DNA from: Hyphomicrobiales bacterium
GTDB taxonomy: Bacteria > Pseudomonadota > Alphaproteobacteria > Rhizobiales > Rhizobiaceae
Reading direction: 5' to 3'
DNA: 64,000 nt
Assembly (NCBI GenBank): GCA_900473185.1
Contig: UCKU01000013.1
Span: 124,001 to 188,000, forward strand
This document shows, one piece after another, positions 36,391 through 45,659 of the stretch; the first letter of the stretch is position 1; each line of letters begins with the position of its first letter. A model generated the notes under the pieces. It saw nothing but the letters and a program-made list of their open reading frames with translations, was not told where the DNA came from and did not search any database. The position numbers and the translations under genes were made by a program.

Positions 36391-37214
36391 AGGCCTGGGT
36401 AATCAGCGACATCCATTCGTCACCGCTCGATCTGCTTCACCGCAGGCAGCTGAGCGTTCCTCGGGCCGACATCTGCATCTGCGCTGGCGATATCGCAGGC
36501 AACATTGAACGTGCCATTGATTTCCTACATGTAGAAATCGCGCCGCACATGCCGGTGGTCGCGGTGCTAGGGAACCACGACTTCTATGGTTCTTCGATTG
36601 ATCGCGCATTGGAGTACGCTCGAAAATGGACCGCCGGAACTAACGTTCACATTCTGGAAAACGAAAGCTTCCATCGCGGCGACCTCCGTGTCGTCGGCGC
36701 GACGCTATGGACAGACTTCGAGATTGGGAACCATGACTTCGGATACCTGCCCGTCGATGACCGGCGGGACTTGGCCACTCGAGAATGCATGCGGTATCTT
36801 CTCGACTTTAGACTGATCCATCGTTCCGACACTCGAATGGGTGATCAGAACGGCCTTATCACGCCTGACGAAATGCTCGTTCGTCATCGGGCGAGCCGGG
36901 CCTTCATCGAGGGCGAGCTGGCCAAGCCGTTCAGCGGGACTACGATGGTCGTGACGCACCACGCAATTTCCCCAAGGTCGCTCGACCCACGTTTTGACGG
37001 GCACATCTCAAACGCGGCCTTCGCGTCTGACCTATCGAGCGTCATTCGTACCGTTCGACCGCATTTCTGGGTGCATGGACACATTCACCGCTTCACCGAC
37101 TATGTTGAAGGCGAGACCAGGGTTCTATGCAATCCGCGAGGTTACCCTGGTGAGTTCGGCAGTCGCGGATTCCGGCCGGGCTTTGTTGTGGAGACAACAG
37201 TGGAGGAGGGGTGA
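36387..37214 (+). CDS. Metallophosphoesterase
   Basis: A 275-residue calcineurin-like phosphoesterase with all metal motifs: DIH (8-10), GDI (34-36), GNHD (62-65), THH and GHIH. It may hydrolyse a nucleotide, phosphodiester or phosphoprotein. ATGA overlap with the AAA+ protease gene couples their translation, so the two products probably work together. The C-terminus is ordinary for the family. Confidence 0.9.
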   Translation: MKAWVISDIHSSPLDLLHRRQLSVPRADICICAGDIAGNIERAIDFLHVEIAPHMPVVAVLGNHDFYGSSIDRALEYARKWTAGTNVHILENESFHRGDLRVVGATLWTDFEIGNHDFGYLPVDDRRDLATRECMRYLLDFRLIHRSDTRMGDQNGLITPDEMLVRHRASRAFIEGELAKPFSGTTMVVTHHAISPRSLDPRFDGHISNAAFASDLSSVIRTVRPHFWVHGHIHRFTDYVEGETRVLCNPRGYPGEFGSRGFRPGFVVETTVEEG

Positions 37215-37228
37215 ATAGCAGGAGCGCC

Positions 37229-37453
37229 TCAGCGGCTAGCGCCTACGATCGCCTTCCAAAGGAGGCGCATTTTCTGTAGGCGCGGCCGTACGCGCTCAGC
37301 GGTGGGTCTGGTCATACTATTCCGGAAATCTGCGAGTGCCTGCGCCTCGAGACGGGTACGGAGTGTTGGAGCTGCGCCGGAGGCGGGCAGTCTGGTGACG
37401 TGATCCACGACAGTCCAACCGCCGTCGCGCTCCTCAATTTCGTATCTGTTCAT
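37229..37453 (-). CDS. Hypothetical small protein
   Basis: A 74-residue protein beginning MNRYEIEERDGGWTVVD at 37453. The short beta-like start and the helical, arginine-rich tail resemble small phage-type or rhizobial proteins of unknown function. It is convergent with the phosphoesterase gene, with 14 bases between. A longer frame upstream to 37585 is unlikely to be translated. Confidence 0.5.
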   Translation of the reverse strand: MNRYEIEERDGGWTVVDHVTRLPASGAAPTLRTRLEAQALADFRNSMTRPTAERVRPRLQKMRLLWKAIVGASR

Positions 37454-37679
37454 CAACGGACTCTCGCTCGGCCACTTGCGGTTCAACGCGTAACGGGTTG
37501 CCGTTAATGGCTCGCGATGCCCCAGCGATCTCCGCACCGGAGTTTTTAAAGACGGTGAACTTGGAGTTAAAATGCTCCTGCCCAAGCATGGAGGTCTGAA
37601 ACCTTATTGTATGGGAGGGAAGTGATTGCGCGATCGAGTTGTGACGACATACAGTCGGCCGGGCTTTTGGGGTGAGGGC

Positions 37680-39053
37680 ATGATGATACTGTTTGCCAGT
37701 CGTTCGACTGCAGCTTGGGTTGTGGCATTCCTTGTTGCGCTGGGACTTTTTGCCACCGAAAGTGCGCGTGCCGCTGAGGTGACGAAATCTGCCACAGATA
37801 TCTGCGTCCTTCGCCTTGAGGGTGAAATCGTCGATGGAGATTTGGCCCGGTTGAAGAACTTAGCTTCGGCCAATTTCAAAGGTTTTGATGGGGAAAGCTC
37901 CTCGCACGATACGCTCTGCCTCAACAGCCCGGGCGGAAGTGTCGTCGAGGGCGTGAAGTTGGCCGATTTCATTTACAAGACAGGCATCGGGACCGTTATC
38001 GACAAAGGGGACGAGTGCTATTCGATATGCTCCGTGATGTTCATGATGGGAATAGCACAAGGGCCGGAGGTGAACTTCGTCAACCGGAAGCTCAATGTTG
38101 CGGGAAAACTCGGGTTCCACCGCCCTTACTTGGCGATTGATTCCGACGAGATGATCAGCGTCAAGGCGCTGGCCATTGCTCACGACGCAGCCATCGAGTC
38201 CATCACCCAACTCATGGTGCTGGCGAACAATCAGGTTCCCTGGTCGAATTCAACGATGATGAAGCCCGATCTCATCCAGGCGATGCTCAGCCATATCGGC
38301 AACGACCTCTACTATATCGATACCGTGGATAAGGCCGGGCGCTTCGAGATCGAATTGTTCGGAGGAGCCGAAAGTACCGGTTTGACCGAGGCCCAGGCTT
38401 ACTACGCTTGCGAGAACGGCTTTCATTGGCAGGTAGGTCTAATCGGCAAGGACACCGACTATCAGCGGCTGCGCGTGCAGCTCGGGACGAATGGAACCGG
38501 TGACGGGACCGTCAAATTGGTCTCCGACGGTCCACTGGGACGGTTGTTCGCTGTCACAAGCGAAGACGAAGGCTACTCAGAAGCTCGATGCTTGATTGGG
38601 CTCAAGAATGGCTACGTCCAGGGATGCGGCTATAACGGCATGTACAACGTGTCGGTCGGGCAAGGTCAGTGCACTCCCGAAAACTTTGACGACAGAGCAC
38701 AATCGATCCCACGGGTGTCGCTGCTCAAGCCAGGTCTCAGCCTGGTTCAGCTTGAAGATGCAGCGGTGAACGCGGACGATGGCAGTGCTCCCGCGACTTG
38801 TGCCGTCTTCAGCGCTTCAGGCGAGACCGAGCAGGAGAAATGCTCGGTGCGGTTCGCGAATTCCTTCAGCGCCGATGGCCAGAAGACGAGCAAATGGGAG
38901 TTTACGTGGCCCACCGGAAACAAAACTATCGTGCAACGACAGGGTAAGCAGCTAAGCATCAACGGCAAACAGGCGTCGATGAATTTTGCGGAAGGCTACG
39001 CTATGTGTGCGGTGAACGCAGAGAGCGGAAACCGGTTTTGCTTCAAGTTCTGA
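37680..39053 (+). CDS. Secreted ClpP/SppA-like fold protein
   Basis: A 457-residue protein from ATG 37680. The N-terminus is a signal peptide (cleavage near ARAAE, residues 29-33). The mature part starts with a ClpP/crotonase-like domain: LNSPGGS (81-87) forms the oxyanion loop, YSICS (114-118) holds the candidate nucleophile serine and GFHRPY (145-150, His147) resembles the ClpP histidine. The C-terminal half is beta-rich with several cysteines. It is probably periplasmic (COG3904-like). Protease activity is not established for this group. Confidence 0.78.
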   Translation: MMILFASRSTAAWVVAFLVALGLFATESARAAEVTKSATDICVLRLEGEIVDGDLARLKNLASANFKGFDGESSSHDTLCLNSPGGSVVEGVKLADFIYKTGIGTVIDKGDECYSICSVMFMMGIAQGPEVNFVNRKLNVAGKLGFHRPYLAIDSDEMISVKALAIAHDAAIESITQLMVLANNQVPWSNSTMMKPDLIQAMLSHIGNDLYYIDTVDKAGRFEIELFGGAESTGLTEAQAYYACENGFHWQVGLIGKDTDYQRLRVQLGTNGTGDGTVKLVSDGPLGRLFAVTSEDEGYSEARCLIGLKNGYVQGCGYNGMYNVSVGQGQCTPENFDDRAQSIPRVSLLKPGLSLVQLEDAAVNADDGSAPATCAVFSASGETEQEKCSVRFANSFSADGQKTSKWEFTWPTGNKTIVQRQGKQLSINGKQASMNFAEGYAMCAVNAESGNRFCFKF

Positions 39054-39199
39054 TTTCGGTTGGTTCGGCCTTCGGTGTTGCTTCGGATGTTCGATACGTC
39101 GTGGGCTATCCGGCCTGTGTTCTAGTGTCAAATCGCCTGGCGGGAGGGCCTGCACGCCGATTGTACAGCAGCGACCTTGGATGGAAATATGCCATAAAA

Positions 39200-39223
39200 G
39201 GTATAATTGGCTCAGACTATACC
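39200..39223. promoter_or_regulatory. Inverted repeat GGTATA-N12-TATACC upstream of HipB-like gene
   Basis: Perfect six-base arms 39200-39205 and 39218-39223, about 28 bases before the ATG at 39252. This is the typical place for autoregulation by a HipB-type repressor. Confidence 0.45.
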
Positions 39224-39251
39224 GCATACGGGATAACGTTGGAGGCTGGCG

Positions 39252-39566
39252 ATGCTTTTCGGTTTGGACTTGCGCACGTTCCGGATTTTCCGGGAGGCCA
39301 TCCATATGACCCAAGCCAAGCTCGCCGACCTTGCGGGCGTCACTCAGGGCAAGGTCTCGACGATAGAATTAGGGAAAGCTAACCCAGAGGTTGCCACCCT
39401 CAATGCGTTGTGTGCTGCGCTCGACGCCGAATTGATCCTCGTGCCCAGGCGGATTGGTGGAGATGTCAGAAGAATGGTGGATAGACACCTCAATCGACAT
39501 GTAGCCACCGTCACACCGGTCATGTCGGTAAGGGACGAATTGTTCATCCCCGACGGCGAGGACTAG
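39252..39566 (+). CDS. XRE/HipB-like helix-turn-helix regulator
   Basis: A 104-residue protein with a Cro/HipB HTH (FREAIHMTQAKLADLAG, QGKVSTIELGKANP) and a short C-terminal tail with strand LILVPRR, as in HipB antitoxins. GGAGG lies just upstream of the ATG. No hipA kinase gene follows; the next gene on this strand is an ABC ATPase. It may be an orphan antitoxin-like repressor or a regulator of the ABC operon. Confidence 0.85.
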   Translation: MLFGLDLRTFRIFREAIHMTQAKLADLAGVTQGKVSTIELGKANPEVATLNALCAALDAELILVPRRIGGDVRRMVDRHLNRHVATVTPVMSVRDELFIPDGED

Positions 39567-39666
39567 CGTCTTGGCATAGCCAACCCGAATGTGTCTTCTC
39601 GATCAGCAAGTTTCGGGCCTTGTAGTGAAGCGGAGCCTTGCCTAGTTCAGGACAACGCGCCGATCA

Positions 39667-40347
39667 ATGCGACACCCAGAGTTCATGATGATCCTAACCC
39701 TGTCCGGCGTCAAAAAGTCCTATACGACCGCCGAAGGACCAATCGAGATACTGAAGGGCATAGATCTGGACGTCGCAGCTGGCGAACGCGTCGCCCTGAC
39801 CGGAGAGTCCGGCAGTGGCAAAAGTACGCTGCTGCATCTGGCTGGGGGACTAGACCACGCGGATAGTGGCTCCGTCGTCATGAACGGCCAGGATTTAAGG
39901 CAATTCGGTGAAAACGAACGTGCACACTACCGCAGAACCCAGGTCGGCCTAATTTTTCAACAGTTCAATCTCATTCCGTCGCTAACGGTCGCGGCCAATA
40001 TCTCATTCCACGCCAAGCTCGCGAACCGGTACGACCGTGCTTGGGAAATTGAGTTGATCGATAGATTGGGGCTGCGCGATTACACCGTCCGATACCCCGA
40101 GCAGCTTTCCGGAGGGCAACAACAGCGGGTCGCAATTGGACGAACCTTGGCCGCTCGACCGCCACTCATTCTCGCCGACGAACCAACAGGCAATCTAGAT
40201 GAGCAAACCGGGGATGCTGTCCTTGACCTGATGGTGAGCCTAGCGCGGACCGCGGGATCGGCTCTCCTGCTTGTCACTCACTCTGCGAGGCTCGCAGAGC
40301 GTCTGGACCGAACTGTGGTCCTCCGTGGTGGAAAGATCGCCACATGA
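39667..40347 (+). CDS. ABC transporter ATP-binding protein (LolD/MacB type)
   Basis: A 226-residue ABC ATPase: Walker [11 protein letters not shown]-loop FQQFNL, signature [13 protein letters not shown], Walker [10 protein letters not shown] and H-loop VTHS. It belongs to the LolD/MacB/FtsE type that pairs with FtsX-fold permeases. The start could be 39667 or one of the ATGs at 39685/39688. It overlaps the permease gene by four bases. Confidence 0.93.
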   Translation: MRHPEFMMILTLSGVKKSYTTAEGPIEILKGIDLDVAAGERVALTGESGSGKSTLLHLAGGLDHADSGSVVMNGQDLRQFGENERAHYRRTQVGLIFQQFNLIPSLTVAANISFHAKLANRYDRAWEIELIDRLGLRDYTVRYPEQLSGGQQQRVAIGRTLAARPPLILADEPTGNLDEQTGDAVLDLMVSLARTAGSALLLVTHSARLAERLDRTVVLRGGKIAT

Positions 40348-42752
40348 CAATCGTTGCGTTCGCAGCCCTACTGTCACACTGGCGGCGGAGACCCCTTCAG
40401 CTGCTAACCCTGGTTATGGGGATTGCGCTTGCGACCGCTCTTTGGTCCGGCGTCCAGGCTATCAACGCCGAGGCCAAGGCAAGTTACGCACGGGCGTCAT
40501 CCGTTCTGGAGCAAGGCAGTCTTCGACAGATCGTCGCGAAGAACGGTGCCGGTATCGCCACCGAAATCTATGGAACCCTACGCCGAGCGGGTTTGAATGT
40601 TTCGCCGGTCATTGAGGGAAACTACCGCGTTGGAACCACGCGGATAAGGTTAGTTGGCATCGAACCTCTGACGATGCCAAGGGACACCCCGGGCGCGACC
40701 ATCGTCAGCGGTTCGGATCTCTCAGACTTCTTTTCAGCCAGCGGACTGCTTTTAGCATCGAGCGCGACTGCCAAACGGCTGCGCGGCGGCACGGGCATGC
40801 GTATCAGAGTCGACAGCAATGTCCCCGACGGCGCCGCCTTCGTGGATATATCGGTCGCCGACAGGTTGCTCGAGAAACACGGGAGGATCGACCGCCTGGT
40901 GGTCGCTGCCAATCAAGAGGTCAAAACGCAAGCTCTCGACCGGATTGCGCCCGGACTGACCATCCGCGAACCAGCTGACCAGCCAGACGTTGCTCGTCTT
41001 ACGGATAGCTTCCATCTCAACCTGACCGCCTTCGGTTTTCTCTCGTTCGTCGTCGGGCTTTTCATCGTTTACTCTGCCACAGGCCTGACCTTTGAACAGC
41101 GTCGTGGCACCTTTCGAACGCTGCGATCGCTTGGTGTCTCTCTTCGGGCACTGTCCCTCATGCTTGTAGCCGAGCTCTCGGTGTTGGCGCTGGTATCCGG
41201 TGTGATCGGTGTCTTCCTTGGGTACGTGATCGCTTCGCTGCTAATGCCGGGTGTGGCTGCCACACTGAGGGGCTTGTATGGCGCAAACGTATCGGGTTCG
41301 CTTTCCATTCGGCCGGAGTGGTGGCTGGCGGGACTGGCGATTGCTCTTGGCGGAACCGCTGTCTCCTCAGCGCAGAGCCTTTGGCGGGTTTGGAAGCTGC
41401 CGGTCTTGGCTGCCGCTCAACCACGGGCGTGGGCAAGAGAGTCTGCCAGATCACTCGCCTATCAGGCTGGAGCTGGTGGGTTTTTGCTCGTCCTGGCCGT
41501 CGCCCTTACGATCGCCGCATCCGGCCTCGTGGCTGGCTTTGCGGTGCTCGGCTGCCTGCTTCTAGGAACAGCTCTTATGCTACCTGGACTCCTTGCCGCC
41601 ATCCTGACCGCAGCTCATCGATCGGCAAAGACCGCCCTAATCGAATGGTTCTGGGCCGACACCCGCATACAGCTCCCTGGCTTGTCGCTGGCTTTGATGG
41701 CTCTGCTACTCGCATTGTCTGCGAACATTGGTGTCGGCACGATGGTTTCGAGTTTCCGGTTGACGTTTATCGGATGGCTGGATCAACGCCTGGCCGCGGA
41801 GCTTTACGTGACCGCCAAGGATGAGGACGAAGCTGCGCGGCTGCGGGCGTGGCTTCCGCAGCACGCGGCAGCAGTCCTTCCGATCTGGAGCGCCGACGGT
41901 GAGGTCTTCGGTGAGCAGATCCAGATTTTCGGCGTTGCGGATGATCCCACCTATCGTGAGCATTGGCCCTTGATCGCTTCCGACAACGCGGTCTGGGATA
42001 AGATCGCTGCCGGGCAGGGCGTTCTCATCAACGAGCAGATGTGGCGTCGCGGTGAAGCTAAGATCGGCCAACCATTGGTGATGCCTGGAGGCTGGAGCGC
42101 GGCCGTGGTCGGAGTGTACTCGGACTATGGCAACCCGAATGGGCAAGTGATCGTCGGCATCAATACCCTGGTCGAGCACTACCCCGATGTCCCGAAGCTT
42201 CGCTACGGCGTCCGAGTGGCTCCCGAGCGAGCCCAGGATCTCAAGCGTCAGTTGGTCGAGGAGTTTGGTCTGCCGGATACCGCGATCGTTGACCAGGCTT
42301 CGCTGAAGCGACAATCGAGAGCCATCTTCGACCAGACATTCAAGGTGACGGGTGCGTTGAACGTCCTTACTCTTGCTGTGGCAGGATTTGCCATGTTCTC
42401 AAATCTTCTGACACTGTCTGGTATTCGGCTTCCTCAGCTCGCGCCGGTGTGGGCAATGGGTGTGCCGCGACGGGATCTGGCGTTCTATGAAGTTGCCCGG
42501 ACACTTGCGCTCTGGTTCGCAACATTTGTGGCGGCGATTCCGGTCGGTCTTGCCCTGGCGTGGGTTCTGCTTGCGATCGTGAACGTGGAGGCCTTTGGTT
42601 GGCGGTTGCCAATGACGGTGTTTCCAATGGATTGGCTTCGGTTGGGAGCAACTGCTCTCATCGCGGCATTGCTGTCGGTGCTGGTGCCGGTTCGGCGTCT
42701 CGGCTCGATTAATCCTGCGGACCTGCTTAGGATTTTCGCTAATGAACGTTAG
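40344..42752 (+). CDS. ABC transporter permease (FtsX fold, duplicated)
   Basis: An 802-residue membrane protein made of two FtsX-type halves, each with an outer loop followed by membrane helices, and about ten helices in all. Such permeases do not transport by the classic route but move lipids, lipoproteins or peptides outwards, or transmit force. The order ATPase, double permease, lipocalin resembles the att-type operons of rhizobia. It overlaps the following gene by 11 bases. Confidence 0.9.
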   Translation: MTIVAFAALLSHWRRRPLQLLTLVMGIALATALWSGVQAINAEAKASYARASSVLEQGSLRQIVAKNGAGIATEIYGTLRRAGLNVSPVIEGNYRVGTTRIRLVGIEPLTMPRDTPGATIVSGSDLSDFFSASGLLLASSATAKRLRGGTGMRIRVDSNVPDGAAFVDISVADRLLEKHGRIDRLVVAANQEVKTQALDRIAPGLTIREPADQPDVARLTDSFHLNLTAFGFLSFVVGLFIVYSATGLTFEQRRGTFRTLRSLGVSLRALSLMLVAELSVLALVSGVIGVFLGYVIASLLMPGVAATLRGLYGANVSGSLSIRPEWWLAGLAIALGGTAVSSAQSLWRVWKLPVLAAAQPRAWARESARSLAYQAGAGGFLLVLAVALTIAASGLVAGFAVLGCLLLGTALMLPGLLAAILTAAHRSAKTALIEWFWADTRIQLPGLSLALMALLLALSANIGVGTMVSSFRLTFIGWLDQRLAAELYVTAKDEDEAARLRAWLPQHAAAVLPIWSADGEVFGEQIQIFGVADDPTYREHWPLIASDNAVWDKIAAGQGVLINEQMWRRGEAKIGQPLVMPGGWSAAVVGVYSDYGNPNGQVIVGINTLVEHYPDVPKLRYGVRVAPERAQDLKRQLVEEFGLPDTAIVDQASLKRQSRAIFDQTFKVTGALNVLTLAVAGFAMFSNLLTLSGIRLPQLAPVWAMGVPRRDLAFYEVARTLALWFATFVAAIPVGLALAWVLLAIVNVEAFGWRLPMTVFPMDWLRLGATALIAALLSVLVPVRRLGSINPADLLRIFANER

Positions 42753-43812
42753 AAAGTTGGCATCTTTCTTGGTACCGGCGGCTATGATCTGCATAAGCGG
42801 GCAGGCGTCTGGACAGGGCTTCGCCGGTTTGGGATCGGATGCGCAAGGTTTTGCGACCCCGGAGCGTGGCCGCGCTCTGTCGTTTCCCGCTGATCATAGC
42901 GCTCATCCTGATTATCGAATCGAGTGGTGGTATGTCACCGCCAATTTGAAAGGCGAGGATAGCAAGCAATATGGAGCGCAGTGGACGCTCTTTCGATCCG
43001 CACTGGCGCCGCGGAACAAAGAAGGCTTCGCTGATCCGCAAGTCTGGATTGGGCATGCGGCAATCACCACCCAAGGCCATCAGTATGTCGCAGAGCGCTT
43101 GGGTCGAGGAGGCGTGGGGCAAGCGGGCGTTGAGACTACTCCATTTCAAGCGTGGATCGACGACTGGAAGATGATGGGTCCTGATGGAGCTGGCTCGAAT
43201 GCTCTTGGTAACCTTTCGCTCTCCGCGAACGGGCCGGATTTCAGCTATGGCTTGGACCTCAGGGCTGACGGCCCGCTCGTGCTGCAGGGTGACAACGGGT
43301 TTTCTGTGAAATCATCAGGCGGGCAGGCGAGCTACTACTACTCGCAACCGTTCTACGAGGTCTCAGGCGCTATCACGATCTCCGGGTCTCCGGTGAAGGT
43401 CACCGGGAAAGCGTGGCTGGATCGAGAGTGGTCGTCTAAGCCGCTCGCCTCAAACCAGACGGGCTGGGACTGGTTCTCATTACATTTCGACTCCGGCGAG
43501 AAGCTGATGGCCTTTCGCCTTCGCGACGGCGAAGACGGATTCATCTCAGCGAACTGGATATCCTCGGACGGGCGAACGACACAACTGTCGAAAGAAGAGG
43601 TTCAATTGGAGCCTTTGCGGAAGGCAACAGTCGACGGGCGAGAGATACCGGTGGAATGGCGAATACGCGTGCCAGGAAAGTCGCTCGATATAAGAACCAA
43701 ACCATTGAATGACCAGTCCTGGATGGCGACTTCGACGCCTTATTGGGAGGGGCCGATAAACTTCACAGGCTCCACGTCCGGTGTCGGATATCTCGAAATG
43801 ACAGGATACTGA
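42742..43812 (+). CDS. AttH-type lipocalin-like secreted protein (carotenoid 1,2-hydratase superfamily)
   Basis: A 356-residue protein with a signal peptide (MNVRKLASFLVPAAMICISGQASG region) and the family signature YRIEWWYVTANLKG, where the WW and R are conserved. Two tandem calycin/lipocalin domains are usual in this length class. It probably binds or converts a lipophilic compound in the periplasm, delivered or removed by the ABC exporter encoded upstream. Confidence 0.88.
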   Translation: MNVRKLASFLVPAAMICISGQASGQGFAGLGSDAQGFATPERGRALSFPADHSAHPDYRIEWWYVTANLKGEDSKQYGAQWTLFRSALAPRNKEGFADPQVWIGHAAITTQGHQYVAERLGRGGVGQAGVETTPFQAWIDDWKMMGPDGAGSNALGNLSLSANGPDFSYGLDLRADGPLVLQGDNGFSVKSSGGQASYYYSQPFYEVSGAITISGSPVKVTGKAWLDREWSSKPLASNQTGWDWFSLHFDSGEKLMAFRLRDGEDGFISANWISSDGRTTQLSKEEVQLEPLRKATVDGREIPVEWRIRVPGKSLDIRTKPLNDQSWMATSTPYWEGPINFTGSTSGVGYLEMTGY

Positions 43813-44300
43813 TTGCGGTCTATCAGCTATCGCAAAAAATGTAGAAATTGGAATCGTCCATCTGGTAGTCGTGACTCAGCTGGATGCCGAAACATTGTGA
43901 ATAGCCACTGTCGATCAGCTCGGAGAGGCGCAGGGTTTCAGGGAGAGGCTGAAGGTTGTCCATTTGCAATTCGAAATCTCCGCTTCAATTCCTTCCAGTG
44001 TCAGAGGAAAATTCTGTCGGCGCAAATGAAGCTGTTCTCAAATAGTTAAGAAGGTAGGCCGCACGACGAGTATTGTCAGCTGATCCCTGACTACCAGTTT
44101 TTGCCGTTTAGCCCACGATGCGTTCGCTCGGATAGGCCTGTGCAGCTTTCACGCGATCTTGACTTCCTCCATGAGTGCCATACTCTCGTGGTCGCGATGA
44201 ACACGCTTGATATCAAGAACGACCGAAAGGATAATATGATGTTTCGCGACAGGCCGGTCCATGTGGATTTAGTAAGGGCAGTCTAGCGGCTGCAAGTTAC
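43813..44300. other. Intergenic region between convergent units
   Basis: About 490 bases without an intact large gene. A short minus-strand frame with protein-like content (43823-43963) is listed separately. The rest shows no support for coding or RNA genes. Confidence 0.5.
43823..43963 (-). CDS. Possible 46-residue protein or gene remnant
   Basis: A short frame encodes a balanced, protein-like sequence (LPETLRLSELIDSGYSQ, LSHDYQMDDSNFYIFCDS). Start ATG 43963; an in-frame TTG at 43969 has GGAG eight bases before it. I know no relative. It could be a small protein or the last piece of a lost gene. Confidence 0.35.
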   Translation of the reverse strand: MDNLQPLPETLRLSELIDSGYSQCFGIQLSHDYQMDDSNFYIFCDS

Positions 44301-45659
44301 TTATGATCGTCGAACAGTGGGAGCGGTGCCCCTCGCGTTCGGGTCGGAGATTTCCTTTTCTGGGACCGCAGATATTCTTTTGACGGCCGTTGTTCCGACA
44401 CCCAGTGCCTTCATCACCACCAGTTCTCCGCCACTCGCGGCTAGCTTGGCCTGCAATACCGAAAAATCTCCGCAAAACTCAGTCTCAGCGGATATGTCGG
44501 CGATTGCGTCACGGGGATCGGCAGAGGCTGCGAATCCAACCGTACGTAGCTGCATGCCACTACTGGGGTTCCCACCGATCTCCACTCCGTACCCAGGTCT
44601 TTTATTGCTCTTCAGAACGACCCGGCCGTTCTCAACCCAGGCTATCTGCATCCCCTCTTTGACTTCGTATCCGAGTTCACCGAGACCAGCGAGGATCGCC
44701 GTGCGTCGGTCCTGTTCCGCTCGCTCCTGAATTATCGCTTGAAGGGTTGCAGTTGCTGTAGCGATCATGTTCGAGATCTCGACGACCGTCGGGGACCCGT
44801 TCAGCAGGTAGTTTATTTTCGCGAGCTGTGAGGCCGAAGCCGGTGTCTGGATGTTTTTAAGCCGAGCTTCAATTGCACCCAGCTTCTCAAGTGAGTCCGC
44901 CTCATTAGTCGCTGCCCGACGTTCGGCGGCAATGTCCAATGCCAGGCTGTCAATCAAAAGCGAGCGTCTTGACGATCTATCGCTTGATATTTTTTCCACC
45001 CGATCGCGGAGCTTGCTGGCGCGTTCCGGATCAAGTGCTCGCAATTCATCGTATCGACGCTCGAGGTCGGCCAATCGCGGATCCTCGACCGCGGAGGGAT
45101 CTTGGGTTGCCAGCCAATCAGCAAGTGTCTGATGGGATTCGCCTTCGCCCAACTTGGCAGCCAGTTCGCGCTGTCGATCCGTGGTTTCGATGCGCAAGCT
45201 CGATGGCGCCAAAAGGGCAAATCCTTGGGTGACAGCGGCCTGCAATTCTTCTTGGGAGCAAGAACTTGGATCGGACAGAGCAGGAGGAACTTCAAGCCCC
45301 TTTTCTGACAGGGCCATCGCCAACGAATTCGCCGCGCGAAGCCTTCGCTTGCCCTCGTTGCGGTCCCGCGCAGCCTTTTCGGCAGCCCGTTCGATTCGTG
45401 TTTCCATGTCAGCTTTTAGGAATGTGATTTCGAGAGGCGCCTGCTTTTGAAGCTCAGCGAACTTATCCATTGCGAGAAGGTCGCCCATCGCAGAGATCCT
45501 ACTTTGGGCCAGCCGTATGTCTTCCGCATCCACGATTTCATTCCGCTTGCCGACCCGCTGCCATTGCTCGAACGCAGCTACCAGCGCAGCGATATGACCT
45601 TGGCAGATCGCGATTATCTCTTCTCGGGTGACAACCCGAACGACTTTGGGACCGCTCAT
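44301..45659 (-). CDS. Coiled-coil protein, last gene of the AAA+/radical SAM/helicase operon
   Basis: A 452-residue, mostly helical protein beginning MSGPKVVRVVTREEIIAICQ. Long charged heptad-like stretches (around residues 60-110 and 220-320) suggest coiled coil. The C-terminal 120 residues are more globular (YEVKEGMQIAWVENGRVVLK). I recognise no enzyme motif. The start at 45659 overlaps the stop of the 2086-residue gene (45656-45659), and GGGAGG lies upstream. It may act as an adaptor or scaffold for the other three products. Confidence 0.8.
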   Translation of the reverse strand: MSGPKVVRVVTREEIIAICQGHIAALVAAFEQWQRVGKRNEIVDAEDIRLAQSRISAMGDLLAMDKFAELQKQAPLEITFLKADMETRIERAAEKAARDRNEGKRRLRAANSLAMALSEKGLEVPPALSDPSSCSQEELQAAVTQGFALLAPSSLRIETTDRQRELAAKLGEGESHQTLADWLATQDPSAVEDPRLADLERRYDELRALDPERASKLRDRVEKISSDRSSRRSLLIDSLALDIAAERRAATNEADSLEKLGAIEARLKNIQTPASASQLAKINYLLNGSPTVVEISNMIATATATLQAIIQERAEQDRRTAILAGLGELGYEVKEGMQIAWVENGRVVLKSNKRPGYGVEIGGNPSSGMQLRTVGFAASADPRDAIADISAETEFCGDFSVLQAKLAASGGELVVMKALGVGTTAVKRISAVPEKEISDPNARGTAPTVRRS

